A stretch of DNA of 62,327 bases from Cohnella sp. SGD-V74 (lineage in GTDB: Bacteria; Bacillota; Bacilli; Paenibacillales; Paenibacillaceae): contig NZ_PVYW01000034.1 of NCBI RefSeq assembly GCF_003001675.1, positions 1 to 62,327 on the forward strand. The letters are read 5' to 3'. Positions 40,071 through 49,283 of the stretch are shown here, piece by piece (position 1 is the stretch's first letter; each line of letters begins with the position of its first letter). The notes under the pieces are model-generated. The model had not been told where the DNA came from and did not search any database. It saw only the letters and a list, made by a program, of their open reading frames with translations. The translations under genes were made by a program, and so were the position numbers.

Positions 40071-40675
40071 TGGCGCGTTCCCCACAGCTCCCGGATCGGG
40101 CTAAAACATGGTTCAGTATTATCATTGGTCTGCTGCTGATCGCGCTTTTTATCGGATCATTTTTTTCCGGAAGACGCGCCGCGCAGCCGAAAGAAACCAA
40201 ACCGGCTGCGGTCCATGAACAAGGAGACGTACACCAGTACGAGGCTCAGCCGGAGCCAGAGGAAACGACAAGTAAAACACCACCTATTACCGAGGAAGCA
40301 GTAAGTAGCGCACAAGCCGTTCTTCCGGATTTCCTGAAAGCGTATGTGCCGTTTGATAGCAAACAGCCGGACGCTTACGTGGATCGCTCCAAACTCTATA
40401 TTACCGATTCCTTTTACAAGCAGCTTTCAACGTTTCAGCGGCGGGGAACGCTCTCTCGCGTGAAGACCGAGTATGTCACAGCCGAATGGACACCGGCCGA
40501 GCTGAAAGCAGACGAGCAATGGTACAACGTGGATGTAACGGTGACCCATACCGATATCAACGGAAAGAATGAAGATGGTTTGCTGCTTTATGTGGTGTTG
40601 CTCAAACTGGTTGATGGGAAATGGAAGGTTGATGATGTCGGCATTCGTCCGGGATCGGGGGCGATTCCGGAATGA
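40070..40675 (+). CDS. Small VirB8/TcpC-like membrane protein
   Basis: 201 aa: one N-terminal membrane helix (TWFSIIIGLLLIALFIGSFF), a Pro/Glu-rich linker and a C-terminal NTF2-like domain (ITDSFYKQLSTFQRRGTLSR, WYNVDVTVTHTD, VVLLKLVDGKWKV). It probably complements the larger TcpC-like protein in the channel. Overlapping starts and stops on both sides show tight coupling. Confidence 0.7.
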   Translation: MARSPQLPDRAKTWFSIIIGLLLIALFIGSFFSGRRAAQPKETKPAAVHEQGDVHQYEAQPEPEETTSKTPPITEEAVSSAQAVLPDFLKAYVPFDSKQPDAYVDRSKLYITDSFYKQLSTFQRRGTLSRVKTEYVTAEWTPAELKADEQWYNVDVTVTHTDINGKNEDGLLLYVVLLKLVDGKWKVDDVGIRPGSGAIPE

Positions 40676-41724
40676 AAAAATGGGGATGGCTGATCGCAGC
40701 AATTCCGATCCTGCTCGTTGTGGCCTTATGCGGGATGTTTCTTTTTCCGCTGTTGTTCATGGGTGGGGGAAATATCGGATACGGCTTTTTGGGAGGGGCA
40801 ATCTCGCCGGTTGGGGAACGTGAAATACCGGTCGAATATATTCCAATCTATAAAGAGGCGGAAGCCAGGTACGGCGTTCCATGGAATTTGCTGGCCGCAC
40901 ATCACCGCGTCGAGACGGTATTTTCTACGCTCCAGCCCATGATTTCAAGCGTCGGGGCGGAAGGACACATGCAGTTTATGCCGTGTACGTGGGTAGGTTG
41001 GTCGCATCCATCGTGCTATGGTGCAGGGAAAGGGAGCTTTACCGAAGAAGAAAAGACAAATTTGGCCATGATCGCCCGTTACGGCGGATATGGTGTGGAT
41101 GCAGACCGTGACGGCCGGGCGAGCATGTGGAGCCTGCGGGACTCCATCTTTTCCGCCGCGAACTATTTGACCAAAAACGGCGCGGCTACCGGAAACCTGG
41201 AACGTGCCATTTTCGCCTACAATCACAGTCAGGATTATGTAGCGGAAGTAATGATGTATGCAAGACTCTACGTGACCGAAGGGTTTATTCCGATTGAAGT
41301 GATTGAACCATCCGAAAGCGGCTTTGCACGACCGGTTGCCGGTGAGGTTACATCCGGTTTCGGTATTCGGATCGATCCGGTAACCGGTAAGCCGGGCGCA
41401 TCTCATGAGGGCATCGATTTTGCTTGTCAGGCCGGGCAACGCATTCCGGCTTCCAAGGCCGGTAAGGTCGTGTTTGCCGGTTGGCAGGACGCAAACGATC
41501 ATAGCAAAGGCTACGGCTTATTTGTTTGGGTAGACCACGGCGGCGGCTTTAAGACTACGTATGCGCATATGTCACAGACGACCGTTCATGTCGGGGATGT
41601 CGTTCAGGCAGGGGATGTGGTTGGCGTGTGCGGTTCCACGGGCAAAAGCACCGGCTTGCATTTGCACTTTGAAATCTTTGTTAATGGGCGGCGCGTCGAT
41701 CCGTCTCCATTTATAGGGTTGTAA
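40672..41724 (+). CDS. Bifunctional cell-wall hydrolase (lytic transglycosylase + M23 peptidase)
   Basis: 350 aa. One N-terminal membrane helix (IAAIPILLVVALCGMFLFPL), a lysozyme/SLT-like domain at ~55-200 (WNLLAAHHRVETVFSTLQ, GAEGHMQFMP), and an M23 LytM peptidase domain at ~230-345 with zinc ligands in HEGIDFAC and HLHFEIF. It opens peptidoglycan for the channel. Last gene of the operon; start overlaps the previous stop (ATGA). Confidence 0.9.
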   Translation: MKKWGWLIAAIPILLVVALCGMFLFPLLFMGGGNIGYGFLGGAISPVGEREIPVEYIPIYKEAEARYGVPWNLLAAHHRVETVFSTLQPMISSVGAEGHMQFMPCTWVGWSHPSCYGAGKGSFTEEEKTNLAMIARYGGYGVDADRDGRASMWSLRDSIFSAANYLTKNGAATGNLERAIFAYNHSQDYVAEVMMYARLYVTEGFIPIEVIEPSESGFARPVAGEVTSGFGIRIDPVTGKPGASHEGIDFACQAGQRIPASKAGKVVFAGWQDANDHSKGYGLFVWVDHGGGFKTTYAHMSQTTVHVGDVVQAGDVVGVCGSTGKSTGLHLHFEIFVNGRRVDPSPFIGL

Positions 41725-41854
41725 TGTTCGGGATTTTTGAACGAATGGATCTCCTGCAGCCGACTTCAGGCGCGGGGATCTCGCCAGAAAGACGAACGAT
41801 CGGAGCTGCGTCGCCGGCCAAAAAAACGACAAAAGACGAACGATTAAAAACAAA

Positions 41855-41884
41855 GCAGCTCCAGACATTTCTGCCCGGAGCTGC
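41855..41884 (+). terminator. Hairpin after conjugation operon
   Basis: GCAGCTCC (41855-41862) pairs with GGAGCTGC (41877-41884). The following T run is weak. Just upstream, 41727-41805 resembles the terminator module at 17280-17352. Confidence 0.5.
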
Positions 41885-41954
41885 TTCGACCGATTCTTTC
41901 GGATTATGCCCTTAGTATATCCGAAGTGCGGAAACTTGTCTATCCATTACGAGG

Positions 41955-42095
41955 GGGGCTATGTCTTGTTTTACGGCTGTAGATACGCCGGTTGGCTTCG
42001 GGTCGCACATCAACAATTCCTGCTTCGTTCAGTACCTTCAAATGTTTGGATGCCCGAAATGAACAAAGACGGGAACACATATGAGCTAATATAGC
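41955..42095 (-). pseudogene. Remnant of an ArsR-family regulator
   Basis: The minus strand reads ASKHLKVLNEAGIVDVRPEA then NRRIYS, the recognition helix and wing of an ArsR-type protein. The N-terminal half is absent and the end is broken, so I treat it as a fragment. Confidence 0.6.
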
Positions 42096-42370
42096 CATGA
42101 TCGGAAAGCAGCATCTACGCAAATGCGGGGGCTGCTTTTTTTGCATTGAGAGCTTGTAAATCCATGACATGGCTGCGCTAATAGAAGGAATGCTTATCTT
42201 GGACTCAGGCCGGATTAGAACCATTTTACTGCGTCCAGCAGTTATGAGTGAAGTTACAACCGCTTATGATGTTTTATCAGGACAAGCAGTAAATCATTTC
42301 ACAGCTCTGATAAAAGAATTCAATCTCCTACTTATATTGTAGACGAGTGAAAAGAAAGGAGGGGTATTGC

Positions 42371-42496
42371 ATGTGGGAAACAGTAAAGAAGGCAAGCCGC
42401 AAGGTGTCGAAGCTCGTATGGAAGTTCCTTAATTCGCCGTTGGTTGTCGCAGTGCTAACTGTTGTTTTGATGTTGTTCTTCGGTGGGGGTAAGTAA
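42371..42496 (+). CDS. Small membrane peptide, 41 aa
   Basis: ATG at 42371 behind AAAGGAGGGG. The peptide has a basic amphipathic N-terminus (WETVKKASRKVSKLVWKF) and one hydrophobic helix (PLVVAVLTVVLMLFF) ending GGGK. Strong ribosome site and composition support expression. It has the look of a small toxin or membrane-stress peptide; function unknown. Confidence 0.55.
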   Translation: MWETVKKASRKVSKLVWKFLNSPLVVAVLTVVLMLFFGGGK

Positions 42497-42713
42497 TGAG
42501 GGCTTACAGTTGGGTTGGATAAGAAGGAAGGCAAAGCATAGGTGCCGGTCACCGTGCTTTGCCGTATCAAATATTTTCTCAATGAGGGGGTGGGCCAACA
42601 TTTTAACGAAAATATACGCTAAGCCCTGAATCGCGTCCTGCTTGACGTTTCTTCTTACTCTAAGCACTCGAAATACCTAGACTGCCGCTGCTTTTTTATT
42701 GTGCTATCGTTGG

Positions 42714-43169
42714 TCAGTATTTCTTAGGCTTCTTGACAATGTCCTGCCAATTCGGGGGAAGCTCATATGTCTTTAAGTGAGTGTAATTTTCGAGCTTAAC
42801 CTTAGGTCCTGCTGAGATTTCAAACGTCAATCTGTCTTCACCGACAGAAATATGTGGACCGACAACAGGGGTAACATCGAGAGTAATTGATAAGATGAAT
42901 CCGCGAAATCCATTCACCCTGTGGGACTCAATTACATTAACGAAATACGGATATACCAGCGGCGGTTCCCGTAATAAATGTCGATAATAAGCTCGAACAG
43001 CATCATTTATATACGGGTTTAAAAAATTCATAAGCATATCCTGTAATCTTAACTCTGTTGAGTCTTCTTGAGGAGGGCGATAACTATTTTCAGCATTGGC
43101 TTGCATAGGTGATAGTAGGGTCAATACCACAGCTAAAGAAATAGCAACAATGTTACTTTTCATAATCAT
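42714..43169 (-). CDS. DUF3888-type exported protein
   Basis: 151 aa with signal peptide (NIVAISLAVVLTLLSPMQANA). The mature part matches DUF3888: STELRLQDMLMNFLNPYI, VYPYFVNVIESHRVNGFRGF, VTPVVGPHISVGEDRLTFEI, HLKTYELPPNWQDI. ATG at 43169 follows GATGAGGTG; the longer frame to 43208 lacks a site. Extracytoplasmic; function unknown. The only minus-strand gene in this part. Confidence 0.8.
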   Translation of the reverse strand: MIMKSNIVAISLAVVLTLLSPMQANAENSYRPPQEDSTELRLQDMLMNFLNPYINDAVRAYYRHLLREPPLVYPYFVNVIESHRVNGFRGFILSITLDVTPVVGPHISVGEDRLTFEISAGPKVKLENYTHLKTYELPPNWQDIVKKPKKY

Positions 43170-43209
43170 AAAATGCACCTCATCCGATTTTACAGATAGG
43201 GTACCCATG

Positions 43210-43600
43210 TTTTACATTTCATAAAGAAACAGTTAATTCTACGTACTTCTGCCCGTTTCGTAAGCCCGTCATAATGACCGCTAAACCTCATTAGCGGTCA
43301 TTAATGTGCCGTAGTTCGGCTTGTTACGTCCGCTAAGGTACTCAAAAACGGCCATAATACATGTCCGCTAATGCTAAGCGTATAAAACAGTCAAAATGTT
43401 GGTGCTACCCCAATGACAGATGTACAGACCATTAGAAGGGGTAAAAGTCATTTTGATTATTGAATGGCGTTCGGGTTTGATCTGATTGGATAGTTTGTCA
43501 CAGCGAACTCGTTTACAATCAAATTCCTTCCTTTGAACACAAAAAAAGCCGAACCGATGGTTGGTTCGACAGCATTTATGTCCATATTACAAAATTTTCA
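43210..43600. other. Intergenic region with a 13-bp inverted repeat
   Basis: No gene. TAATGACCGCTAA (43272-43284) pairs perfectly with 43291-43303 across ACCTCA. Related GTCCGCTAA words recur at ~43329 and ~43366. A second stem (GCCGAACC with GGTTGGTTCG) is near 43547-43569. Confidence 0.5.
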
Positions 43601-43610
43601 TACCCAAAAC

Positions 43611-43663
43611 TTGACAAAACGAAACAAGCATGATATAATGGTACTTAGAAACATAACTAAGTA
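43611..43663 (+). promoter_or_regulatory. Consensus promoter with downstream operator
   Basis: TTGACA (43611-43616), exactly 17 bp, TATAAT (43634-43639). Immediately downstream TACTTAG (43642-43648) and CTAAGTA (43657-43663) form an inverted repeat, suggesting repression. The transcript leads into a ~330-nt leader and the small basic protein gene at 43980. Confidence 0.85.
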
Positions 43664-43696
43664 ACACTATACAGGAGAGACGGAATTACTTATTAG

Positions 43697-43979
43697 GTGC
43701 CAGATGGTTTTCTGATGTTGGTAGCATCAGGATTTACGATCTTCATTCATCCACAAAAACTGTTTACAGGCACCAATATATCAAATCTTACAGTTCATTG
43801 TCAAGTTGTTTCTGCCCAGCGAAAATATCTGACATATAACTTTGGTACGATATAAGATGATCTCTGTAATCAATTCCGAGTGAACTTCGACCGTCAATCC
43901 ACCGGCCCTAACGGAAAGGACAAGGTGTACATAGCAATACCGACCTCTCTGAGTTTCAGAGAAAAGGAGGTCGCCTCTC
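43697..43979 (+). promoter_or_regulatory. Long structured leader with sequestered ribosome site
   Basis: GGTGCC near 43697 can pair with GGCACC near 43769; inside is CTGATG-7 nt-CATCAG. Just before the gene, CGACCTC (43941-43947) pairs with GAGGTCG (43967-43973), hiding the AAGGAGG ribosome site; CTCTGA/TCAGAG extends the stem. Not recognised as a known RNA class. Confidence 0.5.
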
Positions 43980-44138
43980 ATGATGATGTGTTACTTTCCC
44001 AGGTCTACCCGCGTGAGAGAACACGACAGGTCAGCTCATTTCGTCCGCGGTCATTTCCGTAACATGCGTTACGGACGCGTATGGATTTCAGAGCACATCC
44101 GCAGTGGTTCTCTCGTGTCTGAGCATTGCCGTAGTTAG
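43980..44138 (+). CDS. Small His/Arg-rich basic protein, 52 aa
   Basis: Three ATG codons in a row at 43980; AAGGAGG is 7-8 nt upstream. The product is rich in Arg and His with repeating pattern (TRVREHDRSAHFVRGHFRNM, YGRVWISEHIRSGSLVSEHC). Similar Arg/His repeat peptides exist in mobile elements, function unknown; nucleic acid or metal binding is possible. Followed by a terminator. Confidence 0.55.
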   Translation: MMMCYFPRSTRVREHDRSAHFVRGHFRNMRYGRVWISEHIRSGSLVSEHCRS

Positions 44139-44188
44139 GTTGTTGCTTAATGTCACCCGTCACTAAAGTCATCGCAATAATTGTTTTT

Positions 44189-44220
44189 GGCCCCTGTTTA
44201 TCGGGGGCTTTCCTTTTTTA
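44189..44220 (+). terminator. Terminator after 52-aa gene
   Basis: GGCCCC (44189-44194) with GGGGGC (44203-44208), then TTTCCTTTTTT. Confidence 0.75.
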
Positions 44221-44301
44221 TTATGGACGCTTGGCCGATGCAGAACTAGCCACAGCCAAGAGGGGTACCGAATTTTAAATTAATAAGATGATGGGGGCCA
44301 A

Positions 44302-45714
44302 ATGCAGCAGCAAATTATGGACAGGTTTTTTGACCTGTATCTCATTCAACACAAGCGATATCTCATGCAGTTTAAAGGTGGAGAGTATAAACAAAATAAA
44401 GCACAAAAACCTTTGAAACTGTATCATTTACAAAAACATCTTGAAGGTGAGCGGACAATTGGAACATTCTCCGGGACACACCTGACGAAGTTTATTTGCT
44501 TCGATATAGATTATCCTGAGCCGAAAGTTGCGAAATGGATAACGTACAAAATAACAGACGTCCTTGCTCGTGTTGGCATACAAAACTATGCAGTTTCATT
44601 CAGCGGTCAAAAGGGCTACCATGTTGAGTTTTTCCTGGACAAAGCGATCTCGACGGAGCTGGCACGTCGGTTTTTCTCTTTTATCTTAAGTGCCGCAGAG
44701 ATACCCGTTGACGGCGCGGGACAAGTCGAATATCGACCGTCCACCACTCAAGGCGTTAAGTTGCCGCTCGGCGTTCATCAGAAAACGGGGGATTTTTGCG
44801 GATTCTGCTGTGTGTCCGACGGACTGCGCGTGATGGATCGAGATGAGTCTATTTCGTACCTGCTTACGATCAAGAAGACGGATAGTGACATCATACTTAA
44901 CGTAATAACTGATGAGTACGCATATAGCAGTGGTGACATTACGGATATGGAGGATACGATCGCTGCTCACAAGCCGCTTGAGGCGTACGACCAATCCGAG
45001 AGCTACACAGTGTCGCGCACGACCGACCTCTACTATAAAGGCATGAGTGGACCGAGCCAGCGCCATAATTCGTTTATGCTCCTGGCGCGATTAATGAACC
45101 ATAATGGTGTAGATCCGGCGGACTCAAGGCGAATGATTATGGACTGGCTCGACGTACAGGACAAGCGATTCTATCGTTCCACACGGGATGTTTGCGTCAA
45201 GGATGCGGAGAATATCGTCGATTTTGTTTACACAAATAATCTAACGCTTGCAATGGAAGAACGCGACTTGACGGTAAGCTTTGACGAGATCGATGCGATA
45301 ATCCGACGTTGTGGGGAGAAGAATCAGAAGGCACTCATGTACGCGATATTAATTCATTCGAAACGATGGGCAGCCGGCGAGGGTGGGACGTTCTACATGA
45401 CTTTCAAGCAGATGGAGGAAACGGCGGGCATCAACATGCGAACTGCGATGCGGTTAATTAAGGACTTAGAGGATCTCGGCGTGATCGAAGTGGCGAGACG
45501 TGACCAGAAGCAAAAAGGTACGTCCAAGAAGATACCCAACGTTTATCGGGTCACTCTTAGGCCAGTGGATGAACCGATTTTGGGGGGCGACCGGCAGTAT
45601 GTAATTCAACGTGACTCCGGACTGCGCGAATGTCTCAGATTCTTTTACACTGACAAAATGTTGCGGAATTTGCTGCCGCGTAGACAGTATTCTAAGCTGA
45701 TTTTGGCATCATAG
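44302..45714 (+). CDS. AEP primase of TOTE-conflict-system type
   Basis: 470 aa. N-terminal archaeo-eukaryotic primase domain with motif I FICFDIDYPEP (DxD, ~residues 68-78), YAVSFSGQKGYHVEFFLDK (motif II, His) and VEYRPSTTQGVKLPLGVHQK (motif III region). The C-terminal ~170 residues include a winged helix (FKQMEETAGINMRTAMRLIK). It resembles the primase domain of TOTE conflict systems but no helicase or effector gene is next to it. ATG at 44302 follows TGATGGGGG. Confidence 0.75.
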   Translation: MQQQIMDRFFDLYLIQHKRYLMQFKGGEYKQNKAQKPLKLYHLQKHLEGERTIGTFSGTHLTKFICFDIDYPEPKVAKWITYKITDVLARVGIQNYAVSFSGQKGYHVEFFLDKAISTELARRFFSFILSAAEIPVDGAGQVEYRPSTTQGVKLPLGVHQKTGDFCGFCCVSDGLRVMDRDESISYLLTIKKTDSDIILNVITDEYAYSSGDITDMEDTIAAHKPLEAYDQSESYTVSRTTDLYYKGMSGPSQRHNSFMLLARLMNHNGVDPADSRRMIMDWLDVQDKRFYRSTRDVCVKDAENIVDFVYTNNLTLAMEERDLTVSFDEIDAIIRRCGEKNQKALMYAILIHSKRWAAGEGGTFYMTFKQMEETAGINMRTAMRLIKDLEDLGVIEVARRDQKQKGTSKKIPNVYRVTLRPVDEPILGGDRQYVIQRDSGLRECLRFFYTDKMLRNLLPRRQYSKLILAS

Positions 45715-46030
45715 GGGTCCATTTTTCGTGTCCGTCGGTGGTCGTTGGGCCCGTTTGGGCTGCTACCCCTTTTTTCTTCTCTAAAATCTGGGTTTAAACC
45801 ATTATAATAAAAAATAAATCTATTATACGACATATCGTACAGATACGGGTTATCTTACTCGGGCTTCCAAACGAAGGGAAAGGATAAAAACGTGTGGCAT
45901 GGTGGGGAGACGAAGCATGTATCACTCCATTGTAAAGCGTGACACTCTACCGAATGCAGGAGTGGCTTGTTTGGGAGTCGAAAGTTGGTTTTCCGGATAG
46001 GTTTGATACGCGGGCTGGGTGCTTAGATGT
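45715..46030. other. Intergenic region between primase and recombinase
   Basis: No gene seen. There is a pyrimidine-rich stop-like stretch after the primase (AGGGGT ... ACCCCTTTTTT, 45711-45777) and a small palindrome TACGA-CATA-TCGTA near 45827-45840. Confidence 0.5.
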
Positions 46031-46034
46031 AATT

Positions 46035-46085
46035 TCAAAAAGCATGCTTTTTGATACATATTTTTTTGCTCTGTTTATACGTATC
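46035..46085. promoter_or_regulatory. Candidate res site of serine recombinase
   Basis: A perfect 20-bp palindrome TCAAAAAGCATGCTTTTTGA (46035-46054) is followed by a spaced inverted pair TGATAC (46052-46057) and GTATCA (46080-46085). Placed 70-110 bp before the recombinase start, as resolvase subsites commonly are. Confidence 0.55.
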
Positions 46086-46165
46086 AAAATGTATTAAAAT
46101 CACTTTAGAAACGTTCCGTTTCAAACAACTACATTTTGAGACGTAATTAGGGGAGAGTGGGGTAC

Positions 46166-46837
46166 TTGAAGCTGGCTTATGGACGGGTATCGGCAAAAGA
46201 CCAAAATCCGGAACGGCAGCTCGTCAAGTTCCGGGAGCTGGGCGTTGATGAAAGATACATATTTGTTGACAAGCAGAGCGGCAAGGATTTTGAGCGCCCG
46301 CGCTATCAGGCAATGCGTCTGATGATTAGAGAGGGCGACCTGGTTTACCTGGATGCGCTGGATCGGCTGGGCCGAGATTATGATGGCATAATTGCCGAAT
46401 GGAAAGCGATTACGCGGGAGATCGGCGCGGACATCGTATGTCTGGATAACGAAACGCTGTTCGATTCCCGAAAGTTCAAACAAATGGGTGATTTCGGCAA
46501 AGTCATGGAGGACCAGTTTTTAAGCCTGCTGGCATATGTGGCCGAGCAGGAACGGAAAAAGAACCGGCAGCGGCAGGCGGAAGGGATTGAAGTTGCCCGA
46601 GCGGATGGCGTAACGTTCGGGAGGCCGAGGCAGGAAATTGACGATAAGTTTATCAGGACATACCGGGAATGGAAAGCAGGGCAAATCACGGCAACCGAGG
46701 CAATGCGAAGAATTGGTATGAAAAAACCGACGTTTTACCGGCGAGTCAGGGAGTATGAGGGAGCAAATGGACGGAACAAGCAATCGCTCGTTGCTTTAAA
46801 AGACGATGCAGAGAATGGGAAACAGGGGATGGTTTGA
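46166..46837 (+). CDS. Serine recombinase (resolvase/invertase)
   Basis: ~223 aa. N-terminal catalytic domain: GRVSAKDQNPERQL with the nucleophile Ser at about residue 8, and LDRLGRDYDGI with the conserved Arg pair; C-terminal HTH (GQITATEAMRRIGMKKPTFY). TTG at 46166 is preferred because GGGGAG is ~10 nt upstream; a GTG at 46157 is too close. Likely resolves plasmid multimers or transposition products. Confidence 0.85.
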   Translation: MKLAYGRVSAKDQNPERQLVKFRELGVDERYIFVDKQSGKDFERPRYQAMRLMIREGDLVYLDALDRLGRDYDGIIAEWKAITREIGADIVCLDNETLFDSRKFKQMGDFGKVMEDQFLSLLAYVAEQERKKNRQRQAEGIEVARADGVTFGRPRQEIDDKFIRTYREWKAGQITATEAMRRIGMKKPTFYRRVREYEGANGRNKQSLVALKDDAENGKQGMV

Positions 46838-46853
46838 AGCCATCCCCTGGCCA

Positions 46854-48533
46854 TTATTCCGGTTTATTCCCTGCATTCGGGTCTGCAACAAAATTTGTCT
46901 TATAGTCCGTATATTTCAGCTCCGTTACCATGCCGGCAGAAGCATGATGCAGATCATGACAGTGGAACATCCAGTTGCCTTCATTATCTGCTTCGAATGC
47001 GACAACGTATTCTTCGCCCGGCTTCAAATTCAACGTATCCTTTATGATTGGGGATCCTTCAAGCGGTTTCCCGTTCTTGCTTAGCACTTGAAAGAAGTGA
47101 CCGTGCAGGTGCATCGGATGGTCGTCAGTTTTCGAGTTATTGACGAGGCGAACCTTGACGGTCTCTCCTTTTTTGACGTTGATCGGTTCGGTTTCTGGAA
47201 ACGTTTTTCCGTTTATGGTGTAGACCATTTCACCGTTTTTCATTTCGGTATTCAAATTCATCGTGTATTCCAACGTATACTTCTGATCTAACGTAAAGTT
47301 GGTTTTGCCTGCTTGGCCGTAATGGCTCATATCGACAGCCGTCAGCTTCTCTGCTTCATTCGCTTTGTCGGAACCGGCGGGAGCTCCTTCATAAACAATC
47401 ATGGCTTTCATCCCTTTAACAGCAGCTTTGTCGCCGTGGTCCTCGATCAACCATTGGCCCGGATTACTGGCGACAAATTCAATATCGTAACGCTCTCCTG
47501 GAGCGATACTTACGACATTATCTTTCAGGATACCTGGATTATTTATAGGTTGTCCGTCGGTAGCCATAACTTTGAATTCATGTCCGTGCAAATGAATTTG
47601 ATGAGACAGATAGCCCGCATTGATCAAACGGATTCGAACTATCTCTCCTTCCTTAACAGGGAGCTGATCTACAAGCGAGCCGGATTTTCCATTTATGGTA
47701 TACAGATCGTACATACTCATATCGTGTCCCATATTCATGGAACTATTGTCGGTCTTGGTCGACGCTTTGTTTTCGTTCCCCATATTCATCGTACTGTGAT
47801 CCATGCCGGACATATTGCCAGACATGTTCATGCTGGATTTATTGTCATTCGAACTGCCCATATTCATTTTGCTGTGATCCATTTCCGACATGTTGCCCCC
47901 GGACATATTCATGCCGGACATTTCCCCGGAGCTCATCCATTCATCGAGGACAAGTGTATAATCACGGTCAACGTCGGGATCTTCTTTCGATTCAACGATG
48001 AATGCCCCATACAATCCGCGATCCAACTGATTTACACTATCCTGATGCGAATGGTACCAGTAGGTGCCAGGAACATCTGCTTTAAACTCGTACGTAAACG
48101 ACTGGCCTGGTTGAACGGCGTTTTGCGTCACGCCTGGAATGCCATCCATTGCGTTCGGTACAGGAACGCCGTGCCAGTGAATGGTGACTGGCTCGGGCAA
48201 CTGATTTTTAAGATTGACCTTTATCGTATCTCCTTGTTTAACCCGAATTTGCGGTCCAGGAACGGAATTGTTGAACGTCCAAACCGGCAACGTTTTTCCG
48301 GGGGCTATTTCCTGATTGCTCGGGGCGGCAATCAAATTAAATTCTTTTCCCGTTAATACAACGGATTTTTCCGTTTGAGCATTTGGCGTTTCCGGAGTTT
48401 CCTTGGTTCCTTCCATATTCATTTTCGAGTGATCCATTTCGCTCATTCCACCAATCGAACCTGAACAACCGGCCAATATAACAGATAAAGCTCCGATTGC
48501 CATTATACTTTTAAACCTCCAACCTAGCTTCAT
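46854..48533 (-). CDS. Multicopper oxidase lipoprotein with Met-rich insert
   Basis: 559 aa. Lipobox LAGC near residue 22. Copper ligands in order: TIHWHG and YWYHSHQ (T2/T3), then HPMHLHGHFF and MFHCHDLHH (T1/T2/T3). Between them, residues ~200-270 are a Met/His/Ser-rich insert (SGMNMSGGNMSEMDHSKMNM and similar repeats) that should bind Cu(I). Extracytoplasmic Cu(I) oxidase, CueO/CopA-like in role. ATG behind AAAGGAATG. Opposite in direction to all other copper genes here. Confidence 0.93.
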   Translation of the reverse strand: MKLGWRFKSIMAIGALSVILAGCSGSIGGMSEMDHSKMNMEGTKETPETPNAQTEKSVVLTGKEFNLIAAPSNQEIAPGKTLPVWTFNNSVPGPQIRVKQGDTIKVNLKNQLPEPVTIHWHGVPVPNAMDGIPGVTQNAVQPGQSFTYEFKADVPGTYWYHSHQDSVNQLDRGLYGAFIVESKEDPDVDRDYTLVLDEWMSSGEMSGMNMSGGNMSEMDHSKMNMGSSNDNKSSMNMSGNMSGMDHSTMNMGNENKASTKTDNSSMNMGHDMSMYDLYTINGKSGSLVDQLPVKEGEIVRIRLINAGYLSHQIHLHGHEFKVMATDGQPINNPGILKDNVVSIAPGERYDIEFVASNPGQWLIEDHGDKAAVKGMKAMIVYEGAPAGSDKANEAEKLTAVDMSHYGQAGKTNFTLDQKYTLEYTMNLNTEMKNGEMVYTINGKTFPETEPINVKKGETVKVRLVNNSKTDDHPMHLHGHFFQVLSKNGKPLEGSPIIKDTLNLKPGEEYVVAFEADNEGNWMFHCHDLHHASAGMVTELKYTDYKTNFVADPNAGNKPE

Positions 48534-48702
48534 AGCTTATCATTCCTTTCTGTAACTGAACTTCCCATAGATCAATCATAGCCGAAGCCTGTGTAGAACT
48601 TTTGAAGAACGGAAGGAGTTCGCAGAGACAGGTTATACTTTCGTACACCGACTTGTGAAGGTAGGCATAAGCTGATAAAAAAATAAGCGAGGAGGATTCC
48701 TC

Positions 48703-49101
48703 ATGCGCGATATTGACGTACTTTGCCAGGAATTTGCCCATATTCTTGGCGGGCTTTCGAACGTAAAATATGGGGTATGTATGGTCGAAAGAGATCGACC
48801 GCATATTAAGATAAACATATTGGGAAGGCCAAGCCATTCCGGACTTGCTCTTCATTCCATGTGGTCTTTTGAATCAATGGATTTACAAGGAAGGACCTTA
48901 AACTTAGGGGAGACGGCACTTCTCCAGGAAGAAGCTTATCCGTTTACTTGGCATTTGCAAAAAAACGGAATCATGTTAACCGCCTTGCATAATCACTGGT
49001 TAATGGACATTCCTCATCTAGTTTATGCTCATTATACTTCTGTTGAAGAGCCGCTTTCTTTTGCAAGGAAGGTGGCGGAAGCCTACAAGGTGTTGCAGTA
49101 A
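48703..49101 (+). CDS. DUF1259-type protein (LppY/LpqO-like)
   Basis: 132 aa, a single half-size DUF1259 domain: MWSFESMDLQG, GETALLQEEAYPFTWHLQKN, and LHNHWLMDIPHLVYAHYTS with the typical HNHW. No signal peptide. GAGGAGG precedes the ATG. Function unknown, but DUF1259 genes commonly sit beside copper genes. Divergent from the oxidase. Confidence 0.8.
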   Translation: MRDIDVLCQEFAHILGGLSNVKYGVCMVERDRPHIKINILGRPSHSGLALHSMWSFESMDLQGRTLNLGETALLQEEAYPFTWHLQKNGIMLTALHNHWLMDIPHLVYAHYTSVEEPLSFARKVAEAYKVLQ

Positions 49102-49215
49102 TTTAATATTTCGGAAATTGGATGATAACGTTTTCCCGGCGCGTGAAGGAGTAATCAGTCTTACGACCATAGCGTTCGGATTTTTGAAAGTCGGCGGAGC
49201 ATTTATAATTGCGAA

Positions 49216-49252
49216 GGGGCAACTCCTACATTAGGGGTTGTCTTTTTCAATT
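49216..49252 (+). terminator. Terminator after DUF1259 gene
   Basis: GGCAACTCCT pairs with AGGGGTTGTC (one mismatch) and is followed by TTTTTC. The ~110 bp before it hold a short decayed frame (FGFLKVGGAF) I cannot assign. Confidence 0.6.
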
Positions 49253-49283
49253 TGCGTGAACAAAAATCGCTGACAAAATCTTC

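Noticed and set aside
47313..48356. 347-codon plus-strand frame opposite the multicopper oxidase
   Set aside because: Shadow frame; the opposite strand holds all copper-ligand motifs.
49124..49234. Short frame resembling a chromate-transporter start (FGFLKVGGAF)
   Set aside because: Too short and weak to assign to any family.
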